Shown: piece by piece, positions 20,909-32,614 of the stretch | Layout of the letters: every line of letters starts with the position of its first letter | Numbering within the stretch: the first letter of the stretch is position 1 | Source: Plantago major | Taxonomy: Eukaryota > Streptophyta > Magnoliopsida > Lamiales > Plantaginaceae | Length of the DNA stretch: 64,000 nt | Reading direction: 5' to 3' | Assembly (NCBI GenBank): GCA_026545765.1 | Contig: CM048844.1 | Span: forward strand, 55,152,932 to 55,216,931 | Translations under genes and position numbers: made by a program | Notes under the pieces: model-generated | What the model saw: only the letters and a program-made list of their open reading frames with translations | Told to the model about the DNA's origin: nothing | Databases searched by the model: none

Positions 20909-23239
20909 ATGTCTTTAAGTGATGCTCCAGTTCTCAAGCCAGAGCACTATGAGAAATGGAAGAACAACATGATGCTCCATCTAGAAGCCATCAGTGACGA
21001 AATGATCAAAGTTATAAAGAAGAGCCCCATAGTCATTCAACAACTTAAGAAAGTCATGGAGGTTTCTAATGGTCGAGCAAGGACTCCATTGACAAAGAAC
21101 CCGCTGATAAAGATAGTGATGGTTTCTCACAAGCAGATGCATCAACCAGTGGAAGATCTACCGGTCGAATTGTTTATGAGCCAAAACCCAGAGAACTTTG
21201 GACATCGGAAGATGCAAAGATAAATAGGATGAATGGTCAAGCTCGTAACATCATCATACGTTCTACTCCAGAGCACATATAGTGTAAATTTTGGGGTGCA
21301 AAAACGGCGAAAGTGGTCTGGCAACTGATTGAAGAAATCTGTGTCGGTACTGAGAAAACTAAGGAAAATAAGTTCGAAGTTTTGAAGCTCAAATTCCAAA
21401 ACTTCAAACAAGGTCCCTAAGAGACTCTTGAAGAACTAGATTTCCCGTTTGACCACACTGATGAGTGAAATGGCTGCACTTGGTGAAAGTGAGAGATATT
21501 CTAACTCTGAAAAGGTTAAGACTATCGTGAGAAGCTTGAACCAAAACTGGGAACATACTCAGTACTTCTATTCCAACCAAGGACTGCCAAATATCACTCC
21601 AGTGGAACTCTTTTCTCACTTAGCTACTGTCAACTATGAAACTACTCAGAGAGGACAAGTGGTTGCTAAGAAAGTTCACAATGTTGCTTTAGTGACACAA
21701 GGTACGTTTGAAAAGAAGGATACCAAAGAAGTGACTGAGAAAAATGCTCTTGCTGTAAAGAAAATGAGAAAATATGTCAGTCGGGAGATTGAGAGAAGAA
21801 AAGCCAAAGAGAAGCTGAAAAAGCATCTAGGCTCAAACTATCACCAGTACAAAAATATGCAGCTGTCAAGCTCGCTGAACAAGCCGGCTCAGCAAGCATC
21901 TAGTACTGAGGAAGCGTTTATCGGAAATAATATCGAAACCTGGTCATTTTAAAAGGGACTGCCCTGCTTTAAATTAGCTAAAGACAGGTGACAAGAAAGA
22001 TAGAAGAAATTTCAAGAGAGGTCAGAGAGCTTTGCTCACTGAAGAAAGGAAAAATATTCAAATCCAACTGGATGCTCTTAATATTGAGTCAGAATTAGAG
22101 ATCTAGAACATCTAGAACATCTCAGAAGGGATTAGAGATCTAGAACATCTCAGAAGGGAACTTGATCTGTATGAAAGAGAATTTTTGGTGGTCCATGCTA
22201 GAACTAAAATTCTTGAAGATGAAAAGAAATCTCTTGAAAAGGAGAATTCACAACTAACCAAGATATCTGAGACAAAGGATGCAGAAAATGCATTTCTGAG
22301 ATAAAGAAGTCACATAGAGAGGCAATGGATACACTTCAAAAGAAGTGTGAAGGTCTTCTTTCTGAGAATGAGGAACTCAAAAGGAAAGAATTATCCTTCC
22401 AATCTTATGCCAAAGCAAGTGACACTCTCACTGAAGTACACTCTTACCTAAGAGATTCTTCAGAAAAAAGAGGACTTGGGCTGAACACACAAACAAATAG
22501 TTCTACCACTCTGGATAAGAGTGATGAAAGAATGACATTTATTACTGCTCAGCAAGGTAGTTCCCAAACAACCTATAGCATTGGTCAGAAAGCTAAGGCT
22601 GTTGACAAAGGAAAGGCAGTTGCGACCAAACCTTTAAGGGAAGGACAAGTCCCAAAGAAATCTGTTGGGAAAGTTCCTGTAAAGGGACAATACACTGAAA
22701 AGTGTAACCACCCTCAGAAAGGAAAGATTGCTGGAGCAGGCAAATTTTCCAATGTTACGTTTTCTAGAAAGAAAGACGTTCCAGAGACTAGCAGAGCTGC
22801 TGAGAGGAGAACTTAGATAGCACCAGGTGCTCGAAATGGCATTGGCTACAAAGCCATCGGGAAACAACTTGCTCGTGAGTATAAACAAGAGCTAGAACGA
22901 TAGATAAAAGCTAGGATTGCTCACAATAATCATCAGAAGTGGAAGAAAGAACAAGCCACAAACAATCTGAATGCCAGGGCTAGAAGAAATCTGATAAGGA
23001 AAGCTAAGTTCATTGAAAGCACTCAAAGAACTGACAGTTTAAAAGCACCACGAGGAGCACCAAGGAACACACCAAAAAGGAAAATAATTCTTAATAACAA
23101 TGACACTTCTCATTTACATAGAATTCCTCCTTATGTTCCTATTAGACAAAAGCATGTTCCTAAGAAATACATACAAAAATGGATTCCTACTGGAAGAATG
23201 TTTAGTCTAGAAGGTTCCATAATTGAAACGAGAACCTAA
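20909..23239 (+). pseudogene. gag: gag of element B
   Basis: The ATG at 20909 begins MSLSDAPVLKPEHYEKWKN. The UBN2-like region is broken by a frame change near 21110, a stop after 'PEHI' (near 21281) and more stops near 21418-21470. It continues open at 21449-21952 ('MSEMAALGESERYSNSEK', 'ERRKAKEKLKKHLGSNYH'). The CCHC knuckle is partly deleted at about 21925: only 'KPGHFKRDC' remains and the first two Cys are gone. A coiled-coil part follows (22325-22816) with 'LLSENEELKRKELSFQSYAK' and 'TTYSIGQKAK'. A C-terminal 'WIPTGRMFS' block ends at the conserved TAA 23237-23239. This copy cannot make a normal capsid protein. Confidence 0.88.
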
Positions 23240-23262
23240 CTCCTATTTCCTGTCTTGTGCAG

Positions 23263-24366
23263 AACACTCTAAAGAAGAATCCAACATTGCATTTTGATAG
23301 TGGATGTGGGAAGCACATGACAGGAGATAAAACAAATCTGGTCAACTACAAAGTTTGTAACACTGGACCAGATATCAGGTTTGCTGGAGGAGAAGTAAAT
23401 CCAACTATAGGATTTGGAGATCTGAAACTGGGAGCCCTTACAATTTCCGTTGTACTTCATGTAAAGAGATTAAAATATAGTCTCCTAAGCATGAGTCAAT
23501 TTGCTAACAAGGGGTTCTCAGTAAATATCAAATCAAAATTCTGCAAAGTGATTGACAATGAGTCAAAGCAGGTAGTCTTGGTTGCTAGGCGGAAAGGAAG
23601 TCTCTATGTTACCGACTGGGAATCTGCCACAACTGAAGAATGCCTCATGGTGAGCCAATCTGGCTACACTGAAGAAAATTCGCTTTGGCACAAAAGAATG
23701 AGTCACTTGAATTTCAAAACTCTGAACAAGCTAGCCAAGAAAGAGTTAGTTGTTGGATTACCTACAATGCCATACAGAAAGGATGGTGTATGTTCAGCTT
23801 GCCAATTAGGGAAACAAGATAAAACATCTTTCAAGTCTAAAACATGACATTCCAGTGTGAGGCCACTGCAACTATTACATATGGATCTCTTTGAGTCCTC
23901 TGTAACAAGTTATGCAGGAAAGAAGTATGGTCTGGTTGTTGTGGATGAATACTCGAGATTCACTTGGGTTGTTTTCCTCAAACATAAATCTGACGCACGG
24001 GTCGAGATACCTAGCTTGCTGAATAAGCTTGAAGTCATGAAAAATGACAAGGTATCTGTGATCAGATTAGACCATGGTACTAAGTTTGTAAACCAATATA
24101 TAAAAGAGTTCTGTACCTGCAAAGGTATACAACATCAACTATCTTCAGTAAGGACACCACGACAAAATGGTGTTGCTGAAAGGAAGAATAGGACCCTAAA
24201 AGAAGCGGCGAGAACAATGCTAGATGACACTGAAATAAGTGAAATCTATTGGGTTGAATCTGTAAATACAGCATGCTACACTCAGAATAGATGTTTGCTC
24301 AACAAACACCATGACAAGACTCCCTATGAGTTTTTGATTGGTAGACCCCCTAATATCAAACATTTA
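23263..24366 (+). pseudogene. pol: pol part 1 of element B: protease, GAG-pre-integrase, integrase
   Basis: The first bases after the acceptor-like CAG at 23260-23262 read NTLKKNPTLHFDSGCGKHMTGD, with the copia protease DSG motif intact. The GAG-pre-integrase part has 'LWHKRMSHLNFKTLNKLA' and 'CSACQLGKQ'. A TGA near 23846 separates it from the integrase core. That core shows D in 'LLHMDLFES', D in 'IRLDHGTKFVN' and E in 'GVAERKNRTLKEAA', so the DDE residues remain. The gene ends at the insertion of element C after 'GRPPNIKHL'. It resumes at 39645. Confidence 0.92.
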
Positions 24367-25691
24367 AGAGGAAATCACTGAGTATGATTAGTCTAGTAAA
24401 TCTTGTATTAGGATTATAGGTCTCTGAGTGTAATTTTTTATTTCAAGAAGACCATGAAGATCAATCCTAGCAATGGAGCTTTTCTGAAGATTAGAAGACT
24501 GAAGATTGCACAAGGTTTATGAAGACACAAAGGTTTAGTCTAACTCAGAAAGACTATGTCCTTAATCCTTTCTTAAGTATATTAACTTACTTTCGAAATA
24601 TGATTCTGGACATATGACATCATGAGTATGAAGCATGCAAGCCATCAGAAAGGCTCATGTATCCGTTGAGACTATAGGACAATGAACAATACTATGCATT
24701 AAATGCATCCACAAAAATGCTGCAAAAAGCAGTACTCTCTGAAAAATGAGATAGTGACTTCTGAGTACATAGTTTAAGATATATACGGATATAATTTGAT
24801 GGAGAGCACAACGGATATAATTCAAATGCCTCTCAAATTTATCTATATATATCACACACTTAGATGCTTGAAGAACATACCTTAGAACGCTCTATCTTGC
24901 AAAATTACCATCAAGTAAAGTATTCTCTCAAGCACTCTACTAACCTTTTTCTGAAAGCCTTCTGTTGCTTGAAGAATCACTAGTAGTTCTAAGTTGTCCT
25001 GAACCTTAACAAGAGATTGTTATTCGTGAAAGAGTTGAACTATCAGATACCCTTTCTGAAGCTCATTCTCCAGAACGGACATCAATTACTTGGGTCAGTA
25101 AAGAGCAGACTGCCATGCACTGAACAAGTGTATTAAGTAGTCTCGTTCTGTTTGGCTCTCTGAAAACATAACTGAAAAGTTATACGAGAAGCCTTTCTGA
25201 CAAAACCTTATAACCAACACCATCAAGGCGTGGAGTAGAGGAAGTACTTGATTTGGGAAATCAGGGAATAACTCCAAGGTTATCTGAGTAGAGGAAGTAC
25301 TTAGCTCTAGGAGCTGGGGAATAACTCAGGGGGAACATTTGGTTGGGAACCATTTGTTTAAGAATCTTAGAATAGGATTATTGTAAGGTGAACTCAATTA
25401 TCTGTTCTAGTGAATTCTAGGTCTCAGAAAGACCGAAGTGGATTAGTTGGAGGATTACGCCACCTCCAGATACCACTATATTTGTTGTGTCATTTACCTT
25501 TCTGTATTTACATTTCAGCAAAGCACACACACATACTTATTGTTTCTGCACTTACCTATCTTAAAGTCTTCCGCGCTCTGAATTTAAGTATCAGAAACCC
25601 CCAGGTTTCTGAGAAACTGTGTTTATCGACAAAAGTTTTAAAAGACTATTCACCCCCCTCTAGTCTTTTTTTTGCGTTATCTGGACCAACA
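24367..25691 (+). repeat. 5' LTR of element C, lacking its first ~97 bp
   Basis: It aligns with 38324-39644 almost base for base and ends CTGGACCAACA. A TATATATA at about 24843-24850 is the likely TATA box. Hairpins with the C-type stems CTTGATTT/AAATCAGG (25247-25265) and CAGAAACC/GGTTTCTG (25592-25611) are present. The C run near the end is only six long. Confidence 0.9.
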
Positions 25692-25693
25692 AG

Positions 25694-25705
25694 TGGGATC
25701 AGAGC
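25694..25705 (+). promoter_or_regulatory. Primer binding site of element C
   Basis: TGGGATCAGAGC differs from the standard TGGTATCAGAGC by one base (T to G). It lies two bases after the LTR end. Confidence 0.85.
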
Positions 25706-25808
25706 AGGGTGTTCACAAGCCTTCTGCACTGAACCTAGATCCCCAGATAGGTGAAGGAACTTTGTCTCTTTCTGAGGACTATATAATTTGTGTGTTAAGT
25801 GTGCAGGT

Positions 25809-28323
25809 ATGTCTCTGAGTGATGCACCCGTTCTGAAGCCAGAAAACTACGAGAAAAGGAAGAACAACATGATGCTCCATCTGGAGGCCATTAGTGACGA
25901 GATGATCTATGTCATCAATGAAGGGCCTATCAAAATCAGACAACTAAAACAGCATCGAGGTGTCTGATGGAAGAAAAGCCTCAGACAAGGAAGATGGAAG
26001 CGAGGATATGGCTGCTAGTGATAGTGGTCATGTTGCTCGTGGAAGCATTATGTATGAAGACAAGCCAAGAGAGCTCTGGACATCTGAAGATGCCAAGAGA
26101 CACAGATTGGATGGTTAAGCTCATAATATCATCATCAGATCGACACCTGAGCACATACAGTGTAAACTGTGGGGTGCTAAAACGGCGAAAGTTGCCTGGC
26201 AACTGATTGAAGAAATCTGTGCCGGAACTGAGAAAACCAAAGAAAAGAAGTTCGGAGTTCTTAAATTGAAGTTCCAAAACATCAAACAAGGTCCCACTGA
26301 AACTCTGGAAGAACTTGATTTAAGGTTTACTACACTTATGAGTGATATGGCCGCACTTGGTGAAAGCAACAGATACTCCCTGCCAGAAAAGATTAAGACT
26401 ATTGTCAGAAGTCTCAATCACAACTGGGAGCACACTAAGTTCTTTTATTTCAACCAAGGGATGCCAAATATTACTCCTCGATGAGAGCTCTTCATCATCT
26501 TACATCAGAGACTATGAGACAACTCAGAGAGAACAAACAGCTGAAAAGTTGCAAAGTGTTGCTCTAGTTTCTCAAGGTTCTTCTGAAAAGAAGGAAACCA
26601 AAGATGCATCTGAAGAAAATGCTCTTGCAATAAGACACATGAAGAAATTTGTGAGTCAAGAGATTGAGAGAAGAAAAGCTAAAGAAAAGCTGAAAAAGCA
26701 TCTTGGCCCAAACTATCATCAGTACAAGAACATACAAATGAACAACTCTCTGAACACCCCCATTCAGAAAGGTGTTAATCTTGAAAGTCAGCAAATAGGA
26801 AATGATATCTGCTTCTATTGTCAAAAGCCTGGTCACTTCAAGAGAGATTGTCCTGCTTTAAATAAGCTCAAGACAGGTGACAAGAAGGACAGAAGAAATT
26901 TCAAGAGAAATCAATGGGCCTTACTGACTGAAGAAAGGAAGAAGATTCAAATTCAACTTGATGCTCTAGACATTGAGACAGATTCTGAAGATGGAGATTC
27001 AGATGACTCAAACCTACCATCACCAGAATTGTGCGGAATCACCCACGATGTAATCGACTTCGGCCTTAAGAAGAATGAAATGTGGAGTTCTTTGAGATTG
27101 CTGGTCCAGACATCTCCAACATTGAAATGTGTCTTATGGCTGATGAGGTAACTAACAATTCACAATTTCTGTACTATGAGAGTGATGATGGAATTGAGGA
27201 TCTGGAGTTGGTCAAGAGTGAATTGGATCGCTATGAGAAAGAATTGCTAGAAGCAAAATCCACAATCAGAATTCTAGAGGAAAGCAAAGAAACTCTTGAA
27301 AAAGAGGTTTCTAAACTAACTAGAGTATCTGAGAACAAGAACGCTGAAATAGCCTTTCTGAAAGCTCAAATATCTGAAAATGAAAATTCTCACAAACTAG
27401 CCTTGGATGAACTTAATAAGAAAATGATGAAGCTGCTTTCTGAGAATGAAGAACTCAGAATGAAAGAGCTATCCTTCCAATCTTATGCAAAGGCTAGTGA
27501 CACTCTCACTGAGGTTCAATCCTATCTGAGAGATCCCTCTGAGAAAGGTGGACTTGGACTTGATGAACAATCGAGTAATTCATCTCCTCTGAAGAAGAGT
27601 GATGAAAGGTTGACCTTTGTAAAAAGTCAACAGAATGGTTCTTCAACCACCTATAGCATTGGTCAGAAAGCTAGGGTAGTTGACAAAGGAAAAGGAGCAG
27701 CAACCCAGCCTTTGAAAGAACAACAAGTTCACAAGAAACTTGTGGATAAGGCTTCTGAAAAGAAACACAACCCTCAGACATGCAACCATCCACATTGCTA
27801 CATTACTAGGAAAGGAAGAATTGCTGGAATAGGCAAATTCTCTACTGTACCATTTTATGAAAATAAAGATGGTGCAGAAACTAGTAAGGCTTCTGAAGAA
27901 CGTATTCAGAAAGCCAAAGATGTTCGAAATGGCATTGGCTATCGTGCTATTGGAAAAGTTCTTCTGCAACAATATAAGGAAGGACAAGAACAATGGCGCA
28001 AGGCTGATATTGCACGTAGCAATAGACAGAAGTGGAAGAAATCTCAAGCCACTGAAAAACTAAATGCCAGAGCTAGAAGGAACCTGGTCAGAAAGGCTAA
28101 GTTTGCTGAAAAGCAACCCCAGAAACCCAGGGTCCAGAAAGCACCAACGGGAACACCTAGAAACACCCCAAGAAGGAAAATTGAGATCAAAATTACTGAT
28201 TTTATTGCATTTCCTTCTGATCAAGTTAGACAATAACAAACTCCCAAGAAATTCACTAAAATGTGGATTCCTACTGGAAGAATGTTTAGTCTAAATGGTT
28301 CTATCTCTGAAGCAAGAACCTAA
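25809..28323 (+). pseudogene. gag: gag of element C (capsid, zinc knuckle, coiled coil)
   Basis: The ATG at 25809 gives MSLSDAPVLKPENYEKRKN. It overlaps CAG/GTATGT, a perfect splice-donor sequence that B and D lack. The frame shifts near 25950, a TAA at about 26117 replaces a Gln codon, and another shift near 26480 follows 'NQGMPNITP'. From about 26500 the frame is open and carries an intact CCHC knuckle, CFYCQKPGHFKRDC (near 26812). A shift near 27090 leads to a long coiled coil (27150-27480; 'RILEESKETLEKEVSKL', 'NAEIAFLKAQISENENS'). A basic region follows with a small Cys/His motif 'CNHPHCY', ending at TAA 28321-28323 after WIPTGRMFS. It is the RNA-packaging protein of the element. Confidence 0.9.
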
Positions 28324-28346
28324 CTCCTGTTTCCTGTTTTGTGCAG

Positions 28347-31300
28347 AACGCCTCTTGGACTAAGGCTCAATGGCTATTTGATAGTAGATGCGGAAAGCAC
28401 ATGACAGGAGACAAAGCAAATCTGGTAAACTACAAAGCTTGCAACGATGGACCAGACATCAGATTTGCTGGAGGAGAATTAAATCTCTCTCTGGGATTTG
28501 GCAACGTCAAATTAGGATCATTAACAATCACTGACGTATTACATGTTAAAGGTTTGAAACATAATCTATTTAGCATGAGCCAGTTTGCAGACAAGGGATT
28601 CACTGTGAAATTCAAAACAAAGTATTGCAAACTTATAGACAATGAGTCAAAGCAGACAGTCTTGGTTGCTCGGCGGAAAGGAAGTCTTTATGTTGCCGAT
28701 TGGGCATCTGCCACAACTAAAGAATGTCTCATGGTGAGTCAATCAGGTCACACAGAAGAGCACTGGTTATGGCACAAAAGAGTGAGTCACTTGAATTTCA
28801 AAACTCTGAACAAACTTGCTAAGAAAGAGTTAGTGGTTGGCCTTCCTAAAACATCTTTCAGAAAGGATGGTATCTGTTCTGCCTGTCAGATGGGGAAACA
28901 ATCCAAAATCTCTTTCAAGTCCAAAACCAGACACTCTAGTGTTAGACCACTGCAACTATTACACATGGATCTTTTTGAATCATCTGTAACTAGTTATGCA
29001 GGAAAGAAGTATGGTCTGGTTGTTGTAGATGACTTCTCAGGATTCACTTGGGTTGTCTTTCTAAAGCACAAATTTGATGCTAGGGTGGAAATACCAAACT
29101 TGCTAAATAAGATTGAAGTCATGAAAAATGACAAAGTATCTGCAATCAGAACAGACCATGGTACTGAGTTTGTCAACCAGTACATAAAGGAGTTTTGTAC
29201 CAGCAAAGGTATACAACACCAACTTTCCTCCGTAAGAACACCACAACAAAATGGTGTTCCAGAAAGAAAAAATAGAACCCTTAAAGAAGCAGCAAGGACA
29301 TTGCTAGCTGACACTGAAATAAGTGAAGTTTATTGGGTTGAAGCTGTAAACACAACATGCTACACTCAGAACAGATGTTTGATAAACAAACACCATGACA
29401 AGACTCCATATGAACTCTTGGTTGGTAGACCCCCTAATATCAAACATCTGAAAGTGTTTGGTTGTAGATGTTTTGTCCTTAACAATGGAAAAGAGTATCT
29501 AAGAACATTTCAACCAAAGGCAGATGAAGGTGTGTTTCTTGGTTATTCTATGAATAGCAAAGCATACAGAGTTTACAACAAAAGAACAAAGAAGATTGAA
29601 GAATCAGTTCATGTTGTATTCTATGAAGGAAGCAAGAAAACACCCCTTGCTGATGAACTCTCTGAAAGGTTCAAGGAACTAATGATAAAGGATTCTGAAG
29701 AAGAACCCTCAGAAAGGAAAAACATCATTGTGGAAAGAGAGGATGACTCTGACGAAGAAAAGCATGAAATGCCCAGTAACAACCAGATGATTCTCAGATA
29801 TGATGAAGAATTTCCTATGAGAATTCCAGAAATGGAAACTGAAGATGTTCATCAGAGAGCCAACTCTGGAAATGACCTCTCTGATAGGCATGTCCCAGAA
29901 ATCTCTCACACTGAGCAAGTGTCAGACATTCACCGTTCTTCTTAGGTGTAAAATGTCACAGATACTGAAGAAGTATCAAGTCATAATCATAGTGATTCAC
30001 ATTCAAATCACATAGATGTTGACCCTACTAGCCCTAAACCCATGATGAGATGGATCAAGGATCATCCTGCAAAAGATGTGATTGGACCAATCAATCAAGG
30101 TGTTAGGACAAGGAGAGAAATAGCTGAAAATGCTAATTCTCTGTTTGGATGTTTTATCTCAAACACTGAACCAAAAACTATAGAAGAAGCACTAAGAGAC
30201 CAAGATTGGATCTCATCAATGCAAGAAGAGTTGGATCACTTTGAAAGAAACAAAGTCTGGAAACCAGTTCCATTGTAGAAGGAATATCTGTGATTGGAAC
30301 TAAGTGGGTTTTCAGAAACAAGATGAATGAATCTGGTGAAATAACCAGAAATAAAGCAAGGTTGGTTGCCAAGGGATTCACCCAGACTGAAGGTTTAGAT
30401 TTTGATGAGTCATATGCACCAGTTGCCAGATTGGATGCAATAAGACTCTTTCTGGCCTTTGCAGCTCCTAAAGATTTTAAAGTTTATTAGATGGATGTCA
30501 AAAGTGCATTCTTGAATGGTGAACTTGCTGAGGAAGTCTATGTTGAGCAACCACCTGGCTTTGAAGTTTCCTCAGAAAGTAGAATGGTCTATAAGCTACA
30601 GAAAGCTCTTTACGGACTGAAACATGCTCCAAGAGCATGGTATGACACTTTGGCCAAATACCTTCTGGAAAGTGGTTTCAAGAAAGGTGAAGTTGTTAAA
30701 ACTTTATTCACTTTAAATCATGATGGGAAACTACTCTTAGTTCAAGTATATGTTGATGACATCATATTTCGATCTAAGGACAAGCAACTTTTTGATGACT
30801 TTGCAAATCTCATGAAAAGTAAATTTGAGATGAGCATGACGGGAAAATTGAACTATTTCCTAGGATTGCAAGTCAAGCAACTCAATGATGGAATATTCAT
30901 TAGTCAGACAATGTATGCAAAAGACATGCTCACAAAGTTCAATCTTAAGCCTTCTGAAAAGAATGCTAAGATACCTATGAGTATAGGAACCAAGATGACC
31001 TATGCTAAATCAGATAAGAGTGTTGATGAACACAAGTATAGGAAATTGATAGGTTCACTACTTTACCTTACTGCAAGCAGACCTGATATTCAATATGCAG
31101 TTGGAGTGTGTGCTAGATTTCAAACAAATCCAATGCAATCACACTACAACACTGCTATGAAAATATTAAAGTATGTGAAAGGTACAGTAGATGTAGGGTT
31201 GTGGTATCCTAAAGAAAGTGGATTGAGTTTGGTTGGTTACTCAGATGCTGATTATGCTTGATCAATACCTGATAGGAAAAGTACCTCAGGAACTTGTCAG

Positions 31301-31702
31301 TTTCTGGGAACTAGACTTATCTCATGGTTTAGCGAGAAACAAAACTCAATTGCAACTTCTACCACAGAGGCTGAATATATTGCTGCTGGTTGTTGTGCAA
31401 CACAAATTCTGTGGATTCAACAACAACTCAGAGACTATGGACTCAATGAAGAGAAAACTCCCATTTTCTGTGATAACACAAGTGCTATTGCGATAACACA
31501 GAACCCTAAGTTCCATGCCAGAACAAAGCACATTGATGTTAGACACCACTTCATCAGAGACCATGTTGAGAAAGGCAATATAGAGATACTCAAGATTGGC
31601 ACAGAAGACCAACTTGCAGATATCTTCACCAAGCCCTTACAAGAAAGCCGGTTCTTGACTTTGAGACACAATCTTGGATTAATGGAGTTGCCTAAGGACT
31701 GA
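28347..31702 (+). pseudogene. pol: pol of element C: protease, integrase, RT, RNase H
   Basis: The frame is open from 28341 to 29945. The protease motif is DSRCGKHMTGD; the usual Gly after DS is Arg, which probably ruins activity. Integrase DDE residues are present ('LLHMDLFES', 'IRTDHGTEFVN', 'GVPERKNRTLKEAA'). A stop at 29943 and a shift near 30277 precede the RT. The RT has '[17 protein letters not shown]', a TAG at 30488 right before '[10 protein letters not shown]', and the active site YVDDIIF (near 30750). RNase H follows with 'YSDADYA' then TGA (31259), 'TEAEYIAAGCCA', 'FCDNTSAIAI' and 'ARTKHIDVRHHFIRDH'. Pol ends at TGA 31700-31702. Without the few stops it would be the best preserved pol of the window. 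Confidence 0.93.
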
Positions 31703-32614
31703 AAAATTGTCCTGAATCTCTAAAGTCTGAGTAAGTGAGGTAGAAAAGAAGTAGGCCTCTGAGAACAGGTTCTCAGAAAGCCAAGTTGAAAAGAAGTGAT
31801 GCAAAGGTTTCTGAGTAGCAACACTCAGAAAGGCAAAACATTTCTGGAACGGGTATCCAGAAAGGCAAAGGTTGGTACACACTCAATAAGTAAATAAAAC
31901 TAGAACTTACTAAGAGTGGGTCAAATACATTCAAACAACTGAAGCTTCTGACACTTGAATTCAGAAAGCTATTTAGTCATAAAGAGAAATGGACACACAA
32001 AGCCCAAAAGGTATAAGTTCTGAAAGTCAAACATGTACAATGTCTTGTATTTTTACCATTTTCATGATAAACAATATATAGATAAGGACTTGACACTCAG
32101 AATGATAAGCTCAAACGATTAAGTGTTCCTACTCTTTACTAAGTGACACAATGAATGTAGCATATTAAAAATCCATCAAGTCGGCACATTACCATTTGTT
32201 GATTGATATCATTACAAGATATTCAATATAAGCCCTTGATGAATAAACGTTTGATCTCAACGATTGAGATTAAAACAAAGCAAGTAATGTCTGTTGATAA
32301 ATGCAGACATGGCCCACTACGCATTTAATGAAGTACAAAGGACGTACCACGCCTATGCAGATGCAAAGACACGCATTCATATTCAGTTGTATGTATGTTG
32401 TATCTATGTACGTCTACTATATATATAGGATTTCGGAAAAAGACAAACACTTTCACCAATTCTGAAATTTCAAACTTGCATCAAAACAGCAAAATCTCTC
32501 AAGATTTCTGCAAAACTCAACTTCTTGTGCTTAGTCTTCTGAAAAGATAGACTAATCTCGATTATTTGTGCAAAATTCATCTGAAAAACACTCATTCAAA
32601 ACTCTATATAAGAG
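31703..32614 (+). promoter_or_regulatory. Hairpin-rich spacer between pol and extra gene, element C
   Basis: It contains no gene. Three hairpins follow each other: 31758-31777 (TCTGAGAA/TTCTCAGA), 31808-31831 (TTTCTGAGT/ACTCAGAAA) and 31841-31863 (TTTCTGG/CCAGAAA, loop AACGGGTAT). A TATA-like CTATATATATAGGATTTCGG lies at 32416-32435, about 200 bp before the ATG of the extra gene. Similar boxes stand at the same distance in B and D, so this may be an internal promoter. Confidence 0.6.

Noticed and set aside
30490..30492. Stop just before [10 protein letters not shown] in pol of C considered as a programmed readthrough site
   Set aside because: B and D have CAA or CAG at this codon, so it is a private mutation.
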